DNA from: Candidatus Heimdallarchaeota archaeon
Lineage (GTDB): Archaea; Asgardarchaeota; Heimdallarchaeia; JABLTI01
Reading direction: 5' to 3'
DNA length: 64,000 nt
NCBI GenBank assembly: GCA_030614005.1
Contig: JAUWKS010000001.1
Span: 62,001 to 126,000 of the forward strand
Position numbers and translations under genes: made by a program. The notes beneath the pieces are model-generated. The model searched no databases and was not told where the DNA came from. It was given only the letters and a program-made list of their open reading frames with translations. This document shows positions 1-10,400 of this stretch, piece by piece. Within the stretch, counting starts at the first letter, position 1; the number at the start of each line of letters is the position of its first letter.

Positions 1-2
1 CT

Positions 3-1019
3 GAAATTATTTGGGAAGAAAATTATCATTTTCGAAGAAAATATCTCGAGGCAGCAAAGAATGAGCTTTCAAAAATAAAAGCAAAAAAAGGGACAGCTAT
101 TAATGGTGGTCCCGGAGTGGAGGCAATAGGAAAACTAGAGACATTAGAAGATGATGGTCTTACTCTAAAAGAGATTGTAAAAAAACTCATGAAGGATTTT
201 GAAAGTTTCAAGAATAAGAATGGGGAAGTGTGTGTTATGAATACTTCTTCAACTGAACCTCATATTATGCTTACTGAAGAACATCAAACACTCGATGGAT
301 TTGAAGGTTTAATTGATGGAAATAAAGCTGAAAAAGTTACTGCGAGTATGCTCAACGCTTACGCCGCATTAAAACAAAAAATTCCTTATGGAAACTTTAC
401 TCCGTCCCATGGAGCATCTTTTCCAGCTTTAAGAGAATTAGCACAGAACCAAAAAGTACCATATTATGGAGATGATGGAAAAACAGGCGAGACTTTAATG
501 AAAACCACACTCGCTCCCATGTTCAAAATGAGAAACTTGAAAATCCTTGGATGGGCAGGATTCAATATTTTGGGCGACTTGGATGGTGTCACTCTAAGCA
601 AAGATGCAAATAAAGCTAGTAAAATTGAAAGTAAAGACAAAGCAATCAGCAGCAGTATAGGTTATTCTCCTTTCTCTATTACTGAAATCAAATACTTCCC
701 ACCACTTGTCGACCACAAAGTTGCTTGGGATTACATTAGCTATCGAGGCTTTTTAGGCCAAAAAATGGCTTTAACATTTACCTGGTTAGGCATCGATTCT
801 ATTTTAGCTGCACCAATTGTTATTGATATTGCCAGAAGTCTTATGTTTGCAAAATCCAGAGGCGAATTCGGTCCTATTCATGAGCTCGCTTTCTTCTTTA
901 AACATCCAATTGATGATATAATTGGCAATACTTTCATCCAACATGATATATACATGAAATGGGTAAATGAAGGCACTAAAATTAATGTAGAAGAAATGCA
1001 AGTAAAGCTTGTTCAATAA
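3..1019 (+). CDS. myo-inositol-1-phosphate synthase (5'-truncated by window edge)
   Basis: Converts glucose-6-phosphate to inositol-1-phosphate with NAD, feeding inositol phospholipids or inositol-phosphate solutes in archaea. The frame is open to the left edge, so the GTG at 117 is internal and not the start; about 339 residues are visible. After a charged stretch (FRRKYLEAAKNELSK) comes a family-like segment ending in TAINGGPG. The catalytic half carries PSHGASFPALRELA, GKTGETLMKTTLAPMFKMRN and the NILGDLDG motif, which are family hallmarks. The N-terminal Rossmann glycine motif lies outside the window. The C-terminus is complete and is followed by a hairpin terminator. Identification rests on recalled family motifs and is strong. 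Confidence 0.9.
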   Translation, partial: EIIWEENYHFRRKYLEAAKNELSKIKAKKGTAINGGPGVEAIGKLETLEDDGLTLKEIVKKLMKDFESFKNKNGEVCVMNTSSTEPHIMLTEEHQTLDGFEGLIDGNKAEKVTASMLNAYAALKQKIPYGNFTPSHGASFPALRELAQNQKVPYYGDDGKTGETLMKTTLAPMFKMRNLKILGWAGFNILGDLDGVTLSKDANKASKIESKDKAISSSIGYSPFSITEIKYFPPLVDHKVAWDYISYRGFLGQKMALTFTWLGIDSILAAPIVIDIARSLMFAKSRGEFGPIHELAFFFKHPIDDIIGNTFIQHDIYMKWVNEGTKINVEEMQVKLVQ

Positions 1020-1030
1020 TAATTTTTACT

Positions 1031-1068
1031 AAAGGAAAAGTTTTTTTCCTTTAATCTTTTATTTTTTT
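1031..1068 (+). terminator. hairpin plus T-run after inositol-phosphate synthase
   Basis: A 9-bp perfect inverted repeat, AAAGGAAAA / TTTTCCTTT (1031-1039 and 1044-1052), with a 4-base loop is followed by two T-runs. It sits 12 bases after the stop codon and fits transcription termination. Confidence 0.6.
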
Positions 1069-1089
1069 TCAATCTATACGAATGAAAGC

Positions 1090-1100
1090 ATAGTTATACA
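1090..1100 (+). promoter_or_regulatory. TATA-like element of the HEAT-repeat gene
   Basis: AGTTATACAT lies about 48 bases before the ATG at 1143. Typical archaeal spacing would put the transcription start near 1120, which is downstream of the ATG at 1107. This supports 1143 as the true start. Confidence 0.35.
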
Positions 1101-1142
1101 TTAACAATGAAAATTGATTATTATTGCGTGGGATTATGGTTA

Positions 1143-2198
1143 ATGACTAACAATTCTGATAAACATCAAGTACAATTATCAAACAATGAATTGCAAACGC
1201 TTCTTGAATCAAATATGCGTGAAAAGCGAATACAAGTTATTCACTATTTGGTACAGACTACCAGTTCACAATCAGTGGACATTTTGTCAAAATTAGCACT
1301 TTCAGATCCAGATCCTTTAGTTAGAGAATTCGCAATAATTGGTCTTAGTAATTTCCAATTTGAAGAATATATAGAATTTTTTGCTAAAATTTATCGTTCT
1401 TACATAGAAGAAAAGAGAGCTGTCAAAGTCAGAGCAATTTGGGCTCTGGGAAAAAGAGATTCCTTACTTGCTTTCAATGTTTTGATGAAAGGACTTAGAG
1501 ATGAGAATATTGAAATTCAGTACTGGAGCATTCAAGGATTACTTAAACAGACAACTCCTTTTCCATTTAAAGAAATTGAAGAGTTGCTTTTTTCAAATAA
1601 AAGTCATCTCATTCGTCAAACCATCACTTGGGCATTAGGAATAGTTAAAGATAAAAATACAGTAAAAATTTTGATTGACGCATTAATCAAAGACAAAAAC
1701 GCTCACGTTCGAATGAACGCTGCTTGGGCATTGAGAAATATCAAGGACCCAGTATCGATTTCAGGACTTTGTTATGCGTTAAACAACGAAGTTAATGAAT
1801 TAACAAAAAGACAAATTGTTATTACTATTGGAATAATTTTAGATAGATCGAAAGCACAAATAGCGCAAAATGCTGATGAGCTAGTTAACATCAGAAAGGA
1901 AGCAATCTCGGCTCTCTCACAGAGAATTCAGAGGGATAATTGTTATTATGTTCGAAGAACTTGTGCAGAAGCTCTTGGAAGAATCGGTGATAAGCAAGCT
2001 GTTTCTATATTAATTCAAACATATGCCTCAGATGTTAATAAGTTCGTACGAAGGGAAATAGCAAATGCTTTAGGAATTTTTGGTGATGAACGTGCTCTCC
2101 CTGTTCTAAGAAAATCTCTAAGAAGTCATTATAAGCAGGTTGTAAAAGCTGCGAAGACTGCTATTGAAAGAATAGAGTCAAATAGTGGGAAAAATTAA
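1143..2198 (+). CDS. HEAT-repeat (PBS-lyase-like) protein
   Basis: A soluble protein of about 351 residues made of repeated two-helix units. Recurrent patterns such as VRAIWALGKRD, IRQTITWALGIVKD, VRMNAAWALRNIKD, VRRTCAEALGRIGD and VRREIANALGIFGD are the classic HEAT/PBS-lyase signature. Such solenoids are protein-binding scaffolds; no catalytic domain or membrane segment is visible. An in-frame ATG exists at 1107, but the likely TATA box position favours 1143. It lies just upstream of the ABC exporter genes on the same strand but about 95 bases away, so co-transcription is uncertain. The partner is unknown. Confidence 0.8.
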   Translation: MTNNSDKHQVQLSNNELQTLLESNMREKRIQVIHYLVQTTSSQSVDILSKLALSDPDPLVREFAIIGLSNFQFEEYIEFFAKIYRSYIEEKRAVKVRAIWALGKRDSLLAFNVLMKGLRDENIEIQYWSIQGLLKQTTPFPFKEIEELLFSNKSHLIRQTITWALGIVKDKNTVKILIDALIKDKNAHVRMNAAWALRNIKDPVSISGLCYALNNEVNELTKRQIVITIGIILDRSKAQIAQNADELVNIRKEAISALSQRIQRDNCYYVRRTCAEALGRIGDKQAVSILIQTYASDVNKFVRREIANALGIFGDERALPVLRKSLRSHYKQVVKAAKTAIERIESNSGKN

Positions 2199-2294
2199 AC
2201 ATTCATATTTGATTGAATTATTAACAAAACCGAAATAGTTTTATGTGTAACCATTAGAAATTAGACCATTAATCTAATGTTGTGATCTTTGGTT

Positions 2295-4127
2295 ATGCAT
2301 CCACTCCTACGAATTGTTAAATATATGAAAAAGAAAACCCTCTTTGCTATAGGAGTTGTTATTTTTACTGCAATATTGGATTCTGCTTTTACTCTTGTTA
2401 GTCCCTATATTATTAGAGAAATAATAAACAGCATTTTTTATGAAGAAAATTTTGTTTTAAGATTCAATGCCTTAAAATTATGGATTCCTATTCTTATCGC
2501 AATTGGATTTTTAGCATCTATCTTCCGGTTCGTTCAAAGATACATTAATGAATATATTTCTCAAAATGTCATCTATGATCTTCGAAATAGATTGTACACA
2601 AAAATTCAGAAACAATCTATTGATTTCTTCGATCGTATGGAGACAGGGCAGTTAATCTCAAGGGGAACAAGTGATGTAGAAGCTATCCGAAGATTACTTA
2701 GTATCGGTTTACGAATCTTCCTAAGATCAATCTGTTTGTATACTGGCATTTTTATTATTGTTGGTTTGATGGATTGGCAATTAATGCTCATTTTCGTAGG
2801 ATTTGCACCAGTAATGTTTATTTCGATGTTTATGTATGCTAAAAGGATTCGTCCATTAATGAGACAAATTCAGAATAAATTTGGTGATATGAATTCTGTT
2901 CTAGCAGAAAATGTTTATGGTTCAAGAGTTGTAAGAGCGTTTGCTGCAGAGAAATTCGAAAATGCGAAATTTGAAAATGAAAATGAGAAATATTTGGAAC
3001 TTAATTTAAGATTAGCAAAATTGCGTGCTTATATTAATACCATTTTTCCATTGCTTTTAACAATAGGCTCATTTCTCATTCTATTATTTGGAGGAAGAGG
3101 CGTTCTTGCTGGAACACTCGTGGGTGGAATAGGAACTTTAGTTGCTGTGAATAGTTATCTAATAATGATGCGAATGCCAACGAGATTTATGTCCTTTGCT
3201 ATTTTGCACTTGCAGGAAGGAACAGCATCGCTTAACAGGATATTTGATGTAATAGATATGGAAAAGAAAATTACTGAAAAAGAAGATGCTATAGAACTAC
3301 CGGAAATTATAGGTAAAATAGAATTTAAGGATGTTACTTTCACTTATACCGAAGGAGATCCACCTGTTTTAAACAAAATTAATCTAACAATTGCTCCTGG
3401 AGAAACTATTGCATTCTTAGGAACCACCGGTTCAGGTAAAAGTACGATTGTTAGTCTAATTCCAAGATTTTATGATCCAAACGAAGGCGCAGTTCTCATT
3501 GACGATGTAGATATACGAGATGTCAAGATTGAGCCGTTCAGAAGACAAATAGCAATAGTTCAGCAAGAAGCATTTCTCTTTGCTAAAACAATCAGGGAAA
3601 ACATTGCTTTTGGTAAACCAGATGCCTCGGAAGAAGAAATTCTGCGAGTGGCAAAAATCGCTCAAGCTCATGAGTTTATTACCTCTTTCCCAAAGGGTTA
3701 TGATACAGTAGTTGGTGAACGAGGATTAACCCTCTCAGGTGGGCAGAAACAACGATTAACAATTGCTCGAGCATTACTTCTTAAGACGCCTTTACTAATA
3801 ATGGATGATTCATCAAGTGCTTTGGATTTCGAGACTGAAAACCAATTTCAAGTTGCAGTTAGTGAACTAATTAAGAACAAAACAACTCTAATCGTCACTC
3901 AGAGATTGTCAACAATAAAGTTTGCAACCAAAATTGTTGTAATGGATAGAGGAAAAATTGTTGAATTAGGCAAACATGATGAGCTAATGAGTCAAGGTGG
4001 ACTCTACAAGCATCTCTATGAAACTCAGTTAATCGATCAACAAGATGCTAATGTATCTTTCAATAAATTGAATTCAACACCAAAGGGTTCCGTTGATTCA
4101 GCAATAGATAATGGAGGGCACAAATAA
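2295..4127 (+). CDS. ABC exporter half-transporter, degenerate-site subunit
   Basis: A type IV (MdlB/MsbA-like) exporter subunit: six transmembrane helices (about residues 15-310 in the TTG-start numbering) followed by a nucleotide-binding domain. Walker A GTTGSGKST is near residues 378-386 and the signature LSGGQ near 482-486. The Walker B is followed by Asp507 instead of the catalytic Glu (LLIMDDSSS), and the switch histidine is replaced by Gln538 (VTQRLS). Its own ATP site is therefore probably non-catalytic, while its intact LSGGQ would complete the partner's site. The start is ATG 2295, because GTGATC at 2282-2287 is a good Shine-Dalgarno seven bases upstream. It overlaps the next gene by one base. 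The substrate is unknown. Confidence 0.92.
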   Translation: MHPLLRIVKYMKKKTLFAIGVVIFTAILDSAFTLVSPYIIREIINSIFYEENFVLRFNALKLWIPILIAIGFLASIFRFVQRYINEYISQNVIYDLRNRLYTKIQKQSIDFFDRMETGQLISRGTSDVEAIRRLLSIGLRIFLRSICLYTGIFIIVGLMDWQLMLIFVGFAPVMFISMFMYAKRIRPLMRQIQNKFGDMNSVLAENVYGSRVVRAFAAEKFENAKFENENEKYLELNLRLAKLRAYINTIFPLLLTIGSFLILLFGGRGVLAGTLVGGIGTLVAVNSYLIMMRMPTRFMSFAILHLQEGTASLNRIFDVIDMEKKITEKEDAIELPEIIGKIEFKDVTFTYTEGDPPVLNKINLTIAPGETIAFLGTTGSGKSTIVSLIPRFYDPNEGAVLIDDVDIRDVKIEPFRRQIAIVQQEAFLFAKTIRENIAFGKPDASEEEILRVAKIAQAHEFITSFPKGYDTVVGERGLTLSGGQKQRLTIARALLLKTPLLIMDDSSSALDFETENQFQVAVSELIKNKTTLIVTQRLSTIKFATKIVVMDRGKIVELGKHDELMSQGGLYKHLYETQLIDQQDANVSFNKLNSTPKGSVDSAIDNGGHK

Positions 4128-5992
4128 TGGGTTTTGGAAGAGGCGGTCATTTTGATTCCTTGATTGAAGAAGAAGAACAAAAAGAGCGAGCACGAGTAAC
4201 CTCGGATAAAAAATTGGGTAAATGGATTCTTGGTTATCTGAAAGACTATAAAGGAATGGTCATTCTAGCAATAATTCTTGTAGTAATTAGTGCAGTAATT
4301 AGTCTTATTGCACCACAAATTTTGCGATATATTATAGATGGTGTTCTAGGAGATAAATATCTTTTATTTGCTGAAGACAGAGATAAGTGGTTATTAATCT
4401 TAGCGCTATCCTTACTTGCTGTTGCGATCATTAGCTCTGTTATAGATATCTTTAGGATTTTCATCCTATACAAAATAGGATATCATACTGTTAAAAAAAT
4501 TCGAACAGATTCATTCAATCATCTTCAGAGCCTCTCAATGAAATATATTGACCAACAAGAAACAGGTCGACTTATTTCCAAAGTAACAAACGATTGCGAT
4601 AAAATTAACGAACTTATGAGTGGTGGAATTATTACCTCACTAATAGATTTCATAACTTTAATTGGTGTAAGTATTGTTTTACTCTGGATGAATTGGGAAT
4701 TGGCACTCTGGGTGTTTCTATTTTCAATCCCAACAACACTTATCATCAGTTGGTCTTTTAAAAAGCGAGCACGAAAAGCGTATCGCAAAACAAGAAAGAC
4801 AATTGCGAATGTTACAGCTAATCTTTCTGAGAGTATTTCCGGAGTTAAAATATCGAAATCATTCAGTAGAGAAGGAAAAAATATTAAAGATTTTGATGCA
4901 GTAAATAAAGAAAACAGACAAGCTAATATGAAAGCAATTGCAGTATTTGCAACTACTTTTCCACTTTTCAATTTCCTAGCTGTAGCAGTAACAGGATTTG
5001 TTTACTTTTACGGTGGTTGGACAATGATGTTCGATTCTATGCATGTTCCGCTAACAATTGGTGTTGCATTAGCTTTTACTTCATATGTAGGTATCTTTTT
5101 CAGGCCGATTCTCAATTTAACAATGTTCTATAATACTTTCCAATCAACTATGGCAGCGACAGAGCGAGTTTATGAATTGAATCACATTGTTTCAGATGTT
5201 GTTGAAAAAGAAAATGCACATGAATTACCAGAAATAACTGGTCAAGTGAAATTCAAGAATGTTGTTTTTGGCTACAAGGAAAACGAACTTGTCCTCAATG
5301 GCTTTAGCTTGGAAGTCCAAGCTGGAGAAACAATAGCTATTGTAGGTCCAACCGGTGCCGGAAAAACAACAATAATCAATCTTCTTGTACGTTTTTATGA
5401 GATACAAGAAGGATCAATATCTATTGATGATCATAATATTCAAGATGTCACATTGGATTCCCTTCGTCGTCAAATCGGTGTTGTATTACAAGACCCCTAT
5501 TTATTTTCAGGAACTATTGCAGAAAATATTGCTTATAGTTTAAAGGACGTTCCTATGGAAGCTATCCAACAAGCAGCTAATGCAGTTAATGCAGATGAAT
5601 TCATTGATAGAATGCCCAATGGATATAATACTGATGTAGGTGAACGTGGGGGCAAACTGTCAGTAGGTCAAAGGCAACTTATTTCCTTTGCTCGAGCATT
5701 ATTACCAAACCCAAAAATTCTTGTGTTAGATGAAGCAACATCCTCAGTTGATCCTTACACGGAAATTATTATTAAAAGAGCATTAGATAAACTTCTTGCA
5801 GATAGAACATCATTCATTATTGCTCATCGGTTATCGACTGTAAGAACTGCTGATAGAATCGTCGTAATTCGTGATGGAGAAATCATAGAAGAAGGTACAA
5901 ATGATGAACTTCTTGCTAGAAAAGGAGAATACTATCGTCTCTATCAGTTACAATTCAAAGAACAAGAAGAAAATAGCAATCATCAGCAATAA
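4127..5992 (+). CDS. ABC exporter half-transporter, catalytic-site subunit
   Basis: Partner of the preceding gene, starting within its stop codon (TAATG), so translation is probably coupled. It has a six-helix membrane domain (about residues 40-325) and an ATPase domain with Walker A GPTGAGKTT (407-415), Walker B with catalytic Glu536 (VLDEATSS) and switch His567 (IIAHRLS). Its signature is LSVGQ (511-515) rather than LSGGQ. Together the two subunits give one consensus and one degenerate ATP site, the known layout of TM287/288-type heterodimeric multidrug or lipid exporters. An extra charged N-terminus of about 30 residues precedes the membrane domain. Confidence 0.93.
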   Translation: MGFGRGGHFDSLIEEEEQKERARVTSDKKLGKWILGYLKDYKGMVILAIILVVISAVISLIAPQILRYIIDGVLGDKYLLFAEDRDKWLLILALSLLAVAIISSVIDIFRIFILYKIGYHTVKKIRTDSFNHLQSLSMKYIDQQETGRLISKVTNDCDKINELMSGGIITSLIDFITLIGVSIVLLWMNWELALWVFLFSIPTTLIISWSFKKRARKAYRKTRKTIANVTANLSESISGVKISKSFSREGKNIKDFDAVNKENRQANMKAIAVFATTFPLFNFLAVAVTGFVYFYGGWTMMFDSMHVPLTIGVALAFTSYVGIFFRPILNLTMFYNTFQSTMAATERVYELNHIVSDVVEKENAHELPEITGQVKFKNVVFGYKENELVLNGFSLEVQAGETIAIVGPTGAGKTTIINLLVRFYEIQEGSISIDDHNIQDVTLDSLRRQIGVVLQDPYLFSGTIAENIAYSLKDVPMEAIQQAANAVNADEFIDRMPNGYNTDVGERGGKLSVGQRQLISFARALLPNPKILVLDEATSSVDPYTEIIIKRALDKLLADRTSFIIAHRLSTVRTADRIVVIRDGEIIEEGTNDELLARKGEYYRLYQLQFKEQEENSNHQQ

Positions 5993-6052
5993 TTTTCTTT
6001 TTTTGTCTATCTAGTGAATAAGTTGAAAATAAAGTGCATTGGAAATAGGATT

Positions 6053-7444
6053 ATGAGCTCAAAATTTATTTCTGGAGTAGTAAGCTATCTACCCCCTAAA
6101 AATCTTTTACCTCTACTATTTGGTTATTCAATTGATCATATTGCACTTTCTACTTATTGGATATTTTTTGGTATTTGGCTTGATGGTTTAATAAGAAATA
6201 ATGTTAATATAGCTTATCCATTTCTTACACTAGCAATCGTTTTAGCAACTCCGGCAATTGTCTCTATCATAGGCACTTCAATTTTCAGCTCATTATCAGA
6301 TAAAATTGGTCGCAGAAAAGAGATTATGTTCCTCTCAAGAGTATTATTAATGGTTCAATATATTATACTGTTATTCTTTGGTAACTCCACATTGAATGTT
6401 TTGTTAATTCTCGGTACCTTTGGTTTATTTACCCAGATGTTTTATACAATGCATAGTGCATTATTAACTTCAATTTGTCATCCAGATAAAAGAGGACAAG
6501 TATCAAGTTTTCAAGTCCTTTTTGCAAGCATTGGATGGATAATTGGTAGTAGTGTTTCAAGTTCTATTTTCAAATCATTTGATATTGAGGGTAGTCTAGG
6601 ATTTGCAGCAGGATTTGCTCTTCTTGCTGGTGTTATTGTAATGTTTTCTCCAGCAAAACCATGGAATCACAAAGAATTGAAACAAAAACAAATTGACTTA
6701 ACAATAGAGAAAGAAGTATCACTCAAAAGCGAGTTGTTAGATAAAGACATTTCTTCAACCAAAGAAGATATTACAAAATTACGTATTGCAGAGGAAATTG
6801 TACCCAAACAGAAGAAACCTGTTACGACATACTGGCAGATTTTCAAAAGAAAAGAAGTTCTAAGTTTATTAATTGCGCTTGCAATTGTTGATTTCGGGTT
6901 TGGACCATTTAATGTTGTAGGTAACGTTTATTTGATTGAAGTTGGTCTATCATATGATGACATTGCACTTGCTAATGTGATTGCAACATTTCTGGGAATG
7001 ATAATGCTATTATTCATGGGTAAAGTTCTTGATAAAAGAGGGAGGAAACCGGTGTTTTTAATTTCTATTATTACTTATCCTATCCTCTATGGCCTTATGT
7101 ATGCACTCTCCAGTTTTCGAATTGCAATTTTCATACTTTATCTCTATCCGTTATACGCTTTGAAGGTACCAGCTTCCAATGCAATTATGTCTGATCTCAC
7201 TGAGGAAAATGAACGGGCAAGAGGGATGAGCTTAATTCAGTTCGAACAAATTATCTTTGCAAATGCAGGTGCATTCTTAGCTTGTTTCATAGCAGATATT
7301 GCTCCTCAAAAATTGTTAATTATTCCCCTCTTTCCGTTATCATTTGGTATTGTAGCAGTGATTGTTGCATTTCTTATTATAAAAGAAACGAACAAAAAAT
7401 TACTATTCAATAGAAAAATCAACAGTGAACCTGATAGGAAGTAA
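6053..7444 (+). CDS. MFS transporter
   Basis: A twelve-helix major facilitator. The loop motif A occurs in both halves (SDKIGRRKE and GKVLDKRGRKP), separated by a charged central cytoplasmic loop of about 55 residues rich in Lys and Glu. An in-frame GTG at 6014 would add 13 residues but lacks a ribosome-binding site; ATG 6053 is preferred. It follows the ABC exporter pair by about 60 bases on the same strand, suggesting a shared export or resistance role. Its stop is 36 bases from the convergent giant TPR gene. The substrate cannot be read from the sequence. Confidence 0.85.
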   Translation: MSSKFISGVVSYLPPKNLLPLLFGYSIDHIALSTYWIFFGIWLDGLIRNNVNIAYPFLTLAIVLATPAIVSIIGTSIFSSLSDKIGRRKEIMFLSRVLLMVQYIILLFFGNSTLNVLLILGTFGLFTQMFYTMHSALLTSICHPDKRGQVSSFQVLFASIGWIIGSSVSSSIFKSFDIEGSLGFAAGFALLAGVIVMFSPAKPWNHKELKQKQIDLTIEKEVSLKSELLDKDISSTKEDITKLRIAEEIVPKQKKPVTTYWQIFKRKEVLSLLIALAIVDFGFGPFNVVGNVYLIEVGLSYDDIALANVIATFLGMIMLLFMGKVLDKRGRKPVFLISIITYPILYGLMYALSSFRIAIFILYLYPLYALKVPASNAIMSDLTEENERARGMSLIQFEQIIFANAGAFLACFIADIAPQKLLIIPLFPLSFGIVAVIVAFLIIKETNKKLLFNRKINSEPDRK

Positions 7445-7480
7445 ATTTGTTAATATACTACTAAGAGTTTCACTATTTTA

Positions 7481-10400
7481 TTATGATTCCAATGCTTTTT
7501 CGACCACTTCTTCACAAGAAATTTCTCTTAAAACTTCCTTGATGATGTCTGGAGGAATTTCTAGTTTAGTAGCAATCTTCATTGGGTCAAACATTGGATC
7601 TTTCTTTCGTTCTTTTTTGGCTATAAGAGAAATCTCTGCTTTCAATCGTTCGATAGAGAAGAAAATTGTTTGAGTGTTATTTAACACTGACATATAAAAT
7701 GATGATTTGAATTCCCTTCGGATAATAGATGCTGCATCATTTGGTTGAATTTGGAACTCTTTTACAAGATTATCGACTTCAATCCGACCCCAGAGTTCGT
7801 ATTCGGAATAAAAGTATTCCCTGATGATTTTGATCTTTTGTTGAGAAATAAAAGCATCTTTGTTTATTAAATGACCAGAAATTTTTCGTCTATTGATCAA
7901 ACTTTGGATAAGATAGTCTGATAATGGTAATGAGCGATCAGTTGTTGAGAATATTGTTCTATCAAACAATCCCTTTAGTTTGAGATCATAAACAATTCTA
8001 TTTCTTATTGAATTCATGATTCTCCTAATTCTTCCGTGTGAAACATACGGTAGAGCGGCAATAACATTCCAAGCTTCGTCCACATCTGATTTGTTAATTA
8101 ACGTGAGCGTCTTTGCGATACTTTTCAAGAACTTTGACTTTTTCAGTTCTGTAAGTTCCATTACCCGGAGGAAAATGGTTTCCAATGAATCCATGTCACA
8201 GCTTGCCATTCTATTAACTGCAATCTTAGTAAGCAATTCTGTAATTATTGGTTCAATGTTCTTTTTTGTAGTAACTATTCGAATATATTTCAACAATGCA
8301 TTGTCATAAGCATTTGCTGCTTCTTTAACAGCTCCAATATCTTCCAGCGTTTTTCCAGCAAGGGTAATAAATTTGAAAGTTAAATTAGGAGGAAATCGTG
8401 GTTGATCAATAAAGGCTATTCCTCTGTTGAAACATTTAGTAGCAATATCTTGTGCTTTGGGATAAGTTTTCCTGCGAATCGCAGAGTCAGCTGCAATTTG
8501 ATAGCATTTGTAGGCTATTGTTACATCTGCATCCCATTCACGCGTTTGGAAAATTGTGCTTATCAGTCTGCTTGAGCTTTCTTCATCTTTCGCTTGATCA
8601 AACGCTTCGACCGCTATTTCATAGAAACTCATTGCTTCTTGAATTTTCCCATCCCGTATGACCTTGTCACCAGAATTCAAAGCAAACATACCAATGTTTC
8701 TTAATTCAGCTTCTATTCCTAATTCACTGTTTAGTTTAACTGCCGCTTCTGCAAAAGCCATAGATTCATGGTATTTTTTCTTCTGGAAAAGTTCATTTGC
8801 AATTTTGAAAACCGACTCCGCATAATGAATTGCTTTATTTCTATTTGCTAAATCGATTAATGTAACACCAACATGCCTTAATTTAAATGAAGCATCCTTG
8901 TTCCCTTTTCGGAGATATTTCTGCTCATTCTTTTCTACATCGGTTAATACTTTTTCGAGATGTGCTTCATTTCTTGAGAGAGCCAATATCCGAAATAATT
9001 GTTCTACAATTTTCTTTCCTATTGAATAATTATGATCACTTTTGGTTAATTTCTCACCTAGAGAGGTTAACGTTTCAATATAAATACCAATTTTTTCGTA
9101 TGCCACCATAGCTTTGTTTGAATTTGGTACTTCGAAAGCCTCAAGACCATCAATAATATCTTCAAGAGTAGAGAGAGCCGTTCGAGGGTTTTCAGTGAAT
9201 AACTGTTTGGCAAAATCTAGCAATGCTAGTGTTGCTGTTTCCATTAATAAATCACTTTGTGTTCTAATGGAAATATCTCGAGCGGTTAACAATGCCTCAT
9301 ATCCTCTTATTGAATGGAAGTTATTAATGAGATCTTTTGATCCAAGTTTAGCGAATTCAAAACCAACTTTTTCGATGTACTCAATACTATTATTTTCCAA
9401 AAACATTTGATAGCTATAACCAAGCATACGATAACTAACATCTAAAGGTGTTTCTGGACTGAATTTCGAAATTTGTTCAAAACATTCATCACCAATCTGT
9501 AAAAATAACTCTGGTATTTGTTCCTCGATAGCGATTTTCACAGCGAAATCTAAGTAGAAGTAACCAAGTGGTGAATTATTAGTCACGATATCTGCCTTTG
9601 CTCGTTTTATCAATATTGAAACTAATTGCGTAATCTTATCTGGATTATTCGTTTTCTTGAAGAATTGCAAACCTTCTCTAATAACTTTCCCAATCATATT
9701 CCATTCTGCAACAATTGTTGCTTTGAGAGCTTCAATGTATGTATCAGCGACTTTTTCTTGCATTAATTCAGTTGCAATCGGATTGTTTGTTATTAGTTCT
9801 AATACCTTTGCCCCTGCAAGAGAGTGTTTGTTTCTGATAGTTTCTAGGGCTAGAATAAGACTTAAATTAATTATTTTTGTGTTTTCCTCAGGATTTGGGC
9901 TACTCTTTGCTAAATCAAATGCTCTGTTTAAGAAGAAAATTCCAATTGATGATTTTCTGTTTGGGAGATTTTTTCTTGAAGCATTCAAATAAATAGTAAT
10001 TATCGATGCAAGTAAATCAAATTGTCCTATACGTTCAACTAGAATTCTACCACGTTCTAGAATATGTACTGCTTTGGTTAATTCATTCTGTTCCATAAGT
10101 TTGCGTGCAGTTTCAATTGATTGTTTTGTGGTTACAGTTGCAGAATCGGGATTGTTATCTTGCAGATAGTAATCAACTGCAGATTCAGTATATTTAATTG
10201 AGGCTTCAATTTTCCCGGCACTATAGGACATTGCAGAAACGATGGAGCAAATATCTCCTGCACGTGTGAATGCTTTTGCACTTTCAAAAAGTCGAACGGC
10301 CATTATATAGATCTCTATAGCCAAGGAAGTATTACTGTTTGTTGTTTCAGCTCCTTTTTTATATGCAATCTCACCTAACTCAATACAGCCAACAATATTT

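Noticed and set aside
1107..1142. Upstream ATG for the HEAT-repeat gene
   Set aside because: The TATA-like box would place the transcript start after it, and the added residues do not look like HEAT sequence.
4525..4971. 148-codon minus-strand open frame
   Set aside because: Antisense to the second ABC exporter gene, which is fully supported by motifs.
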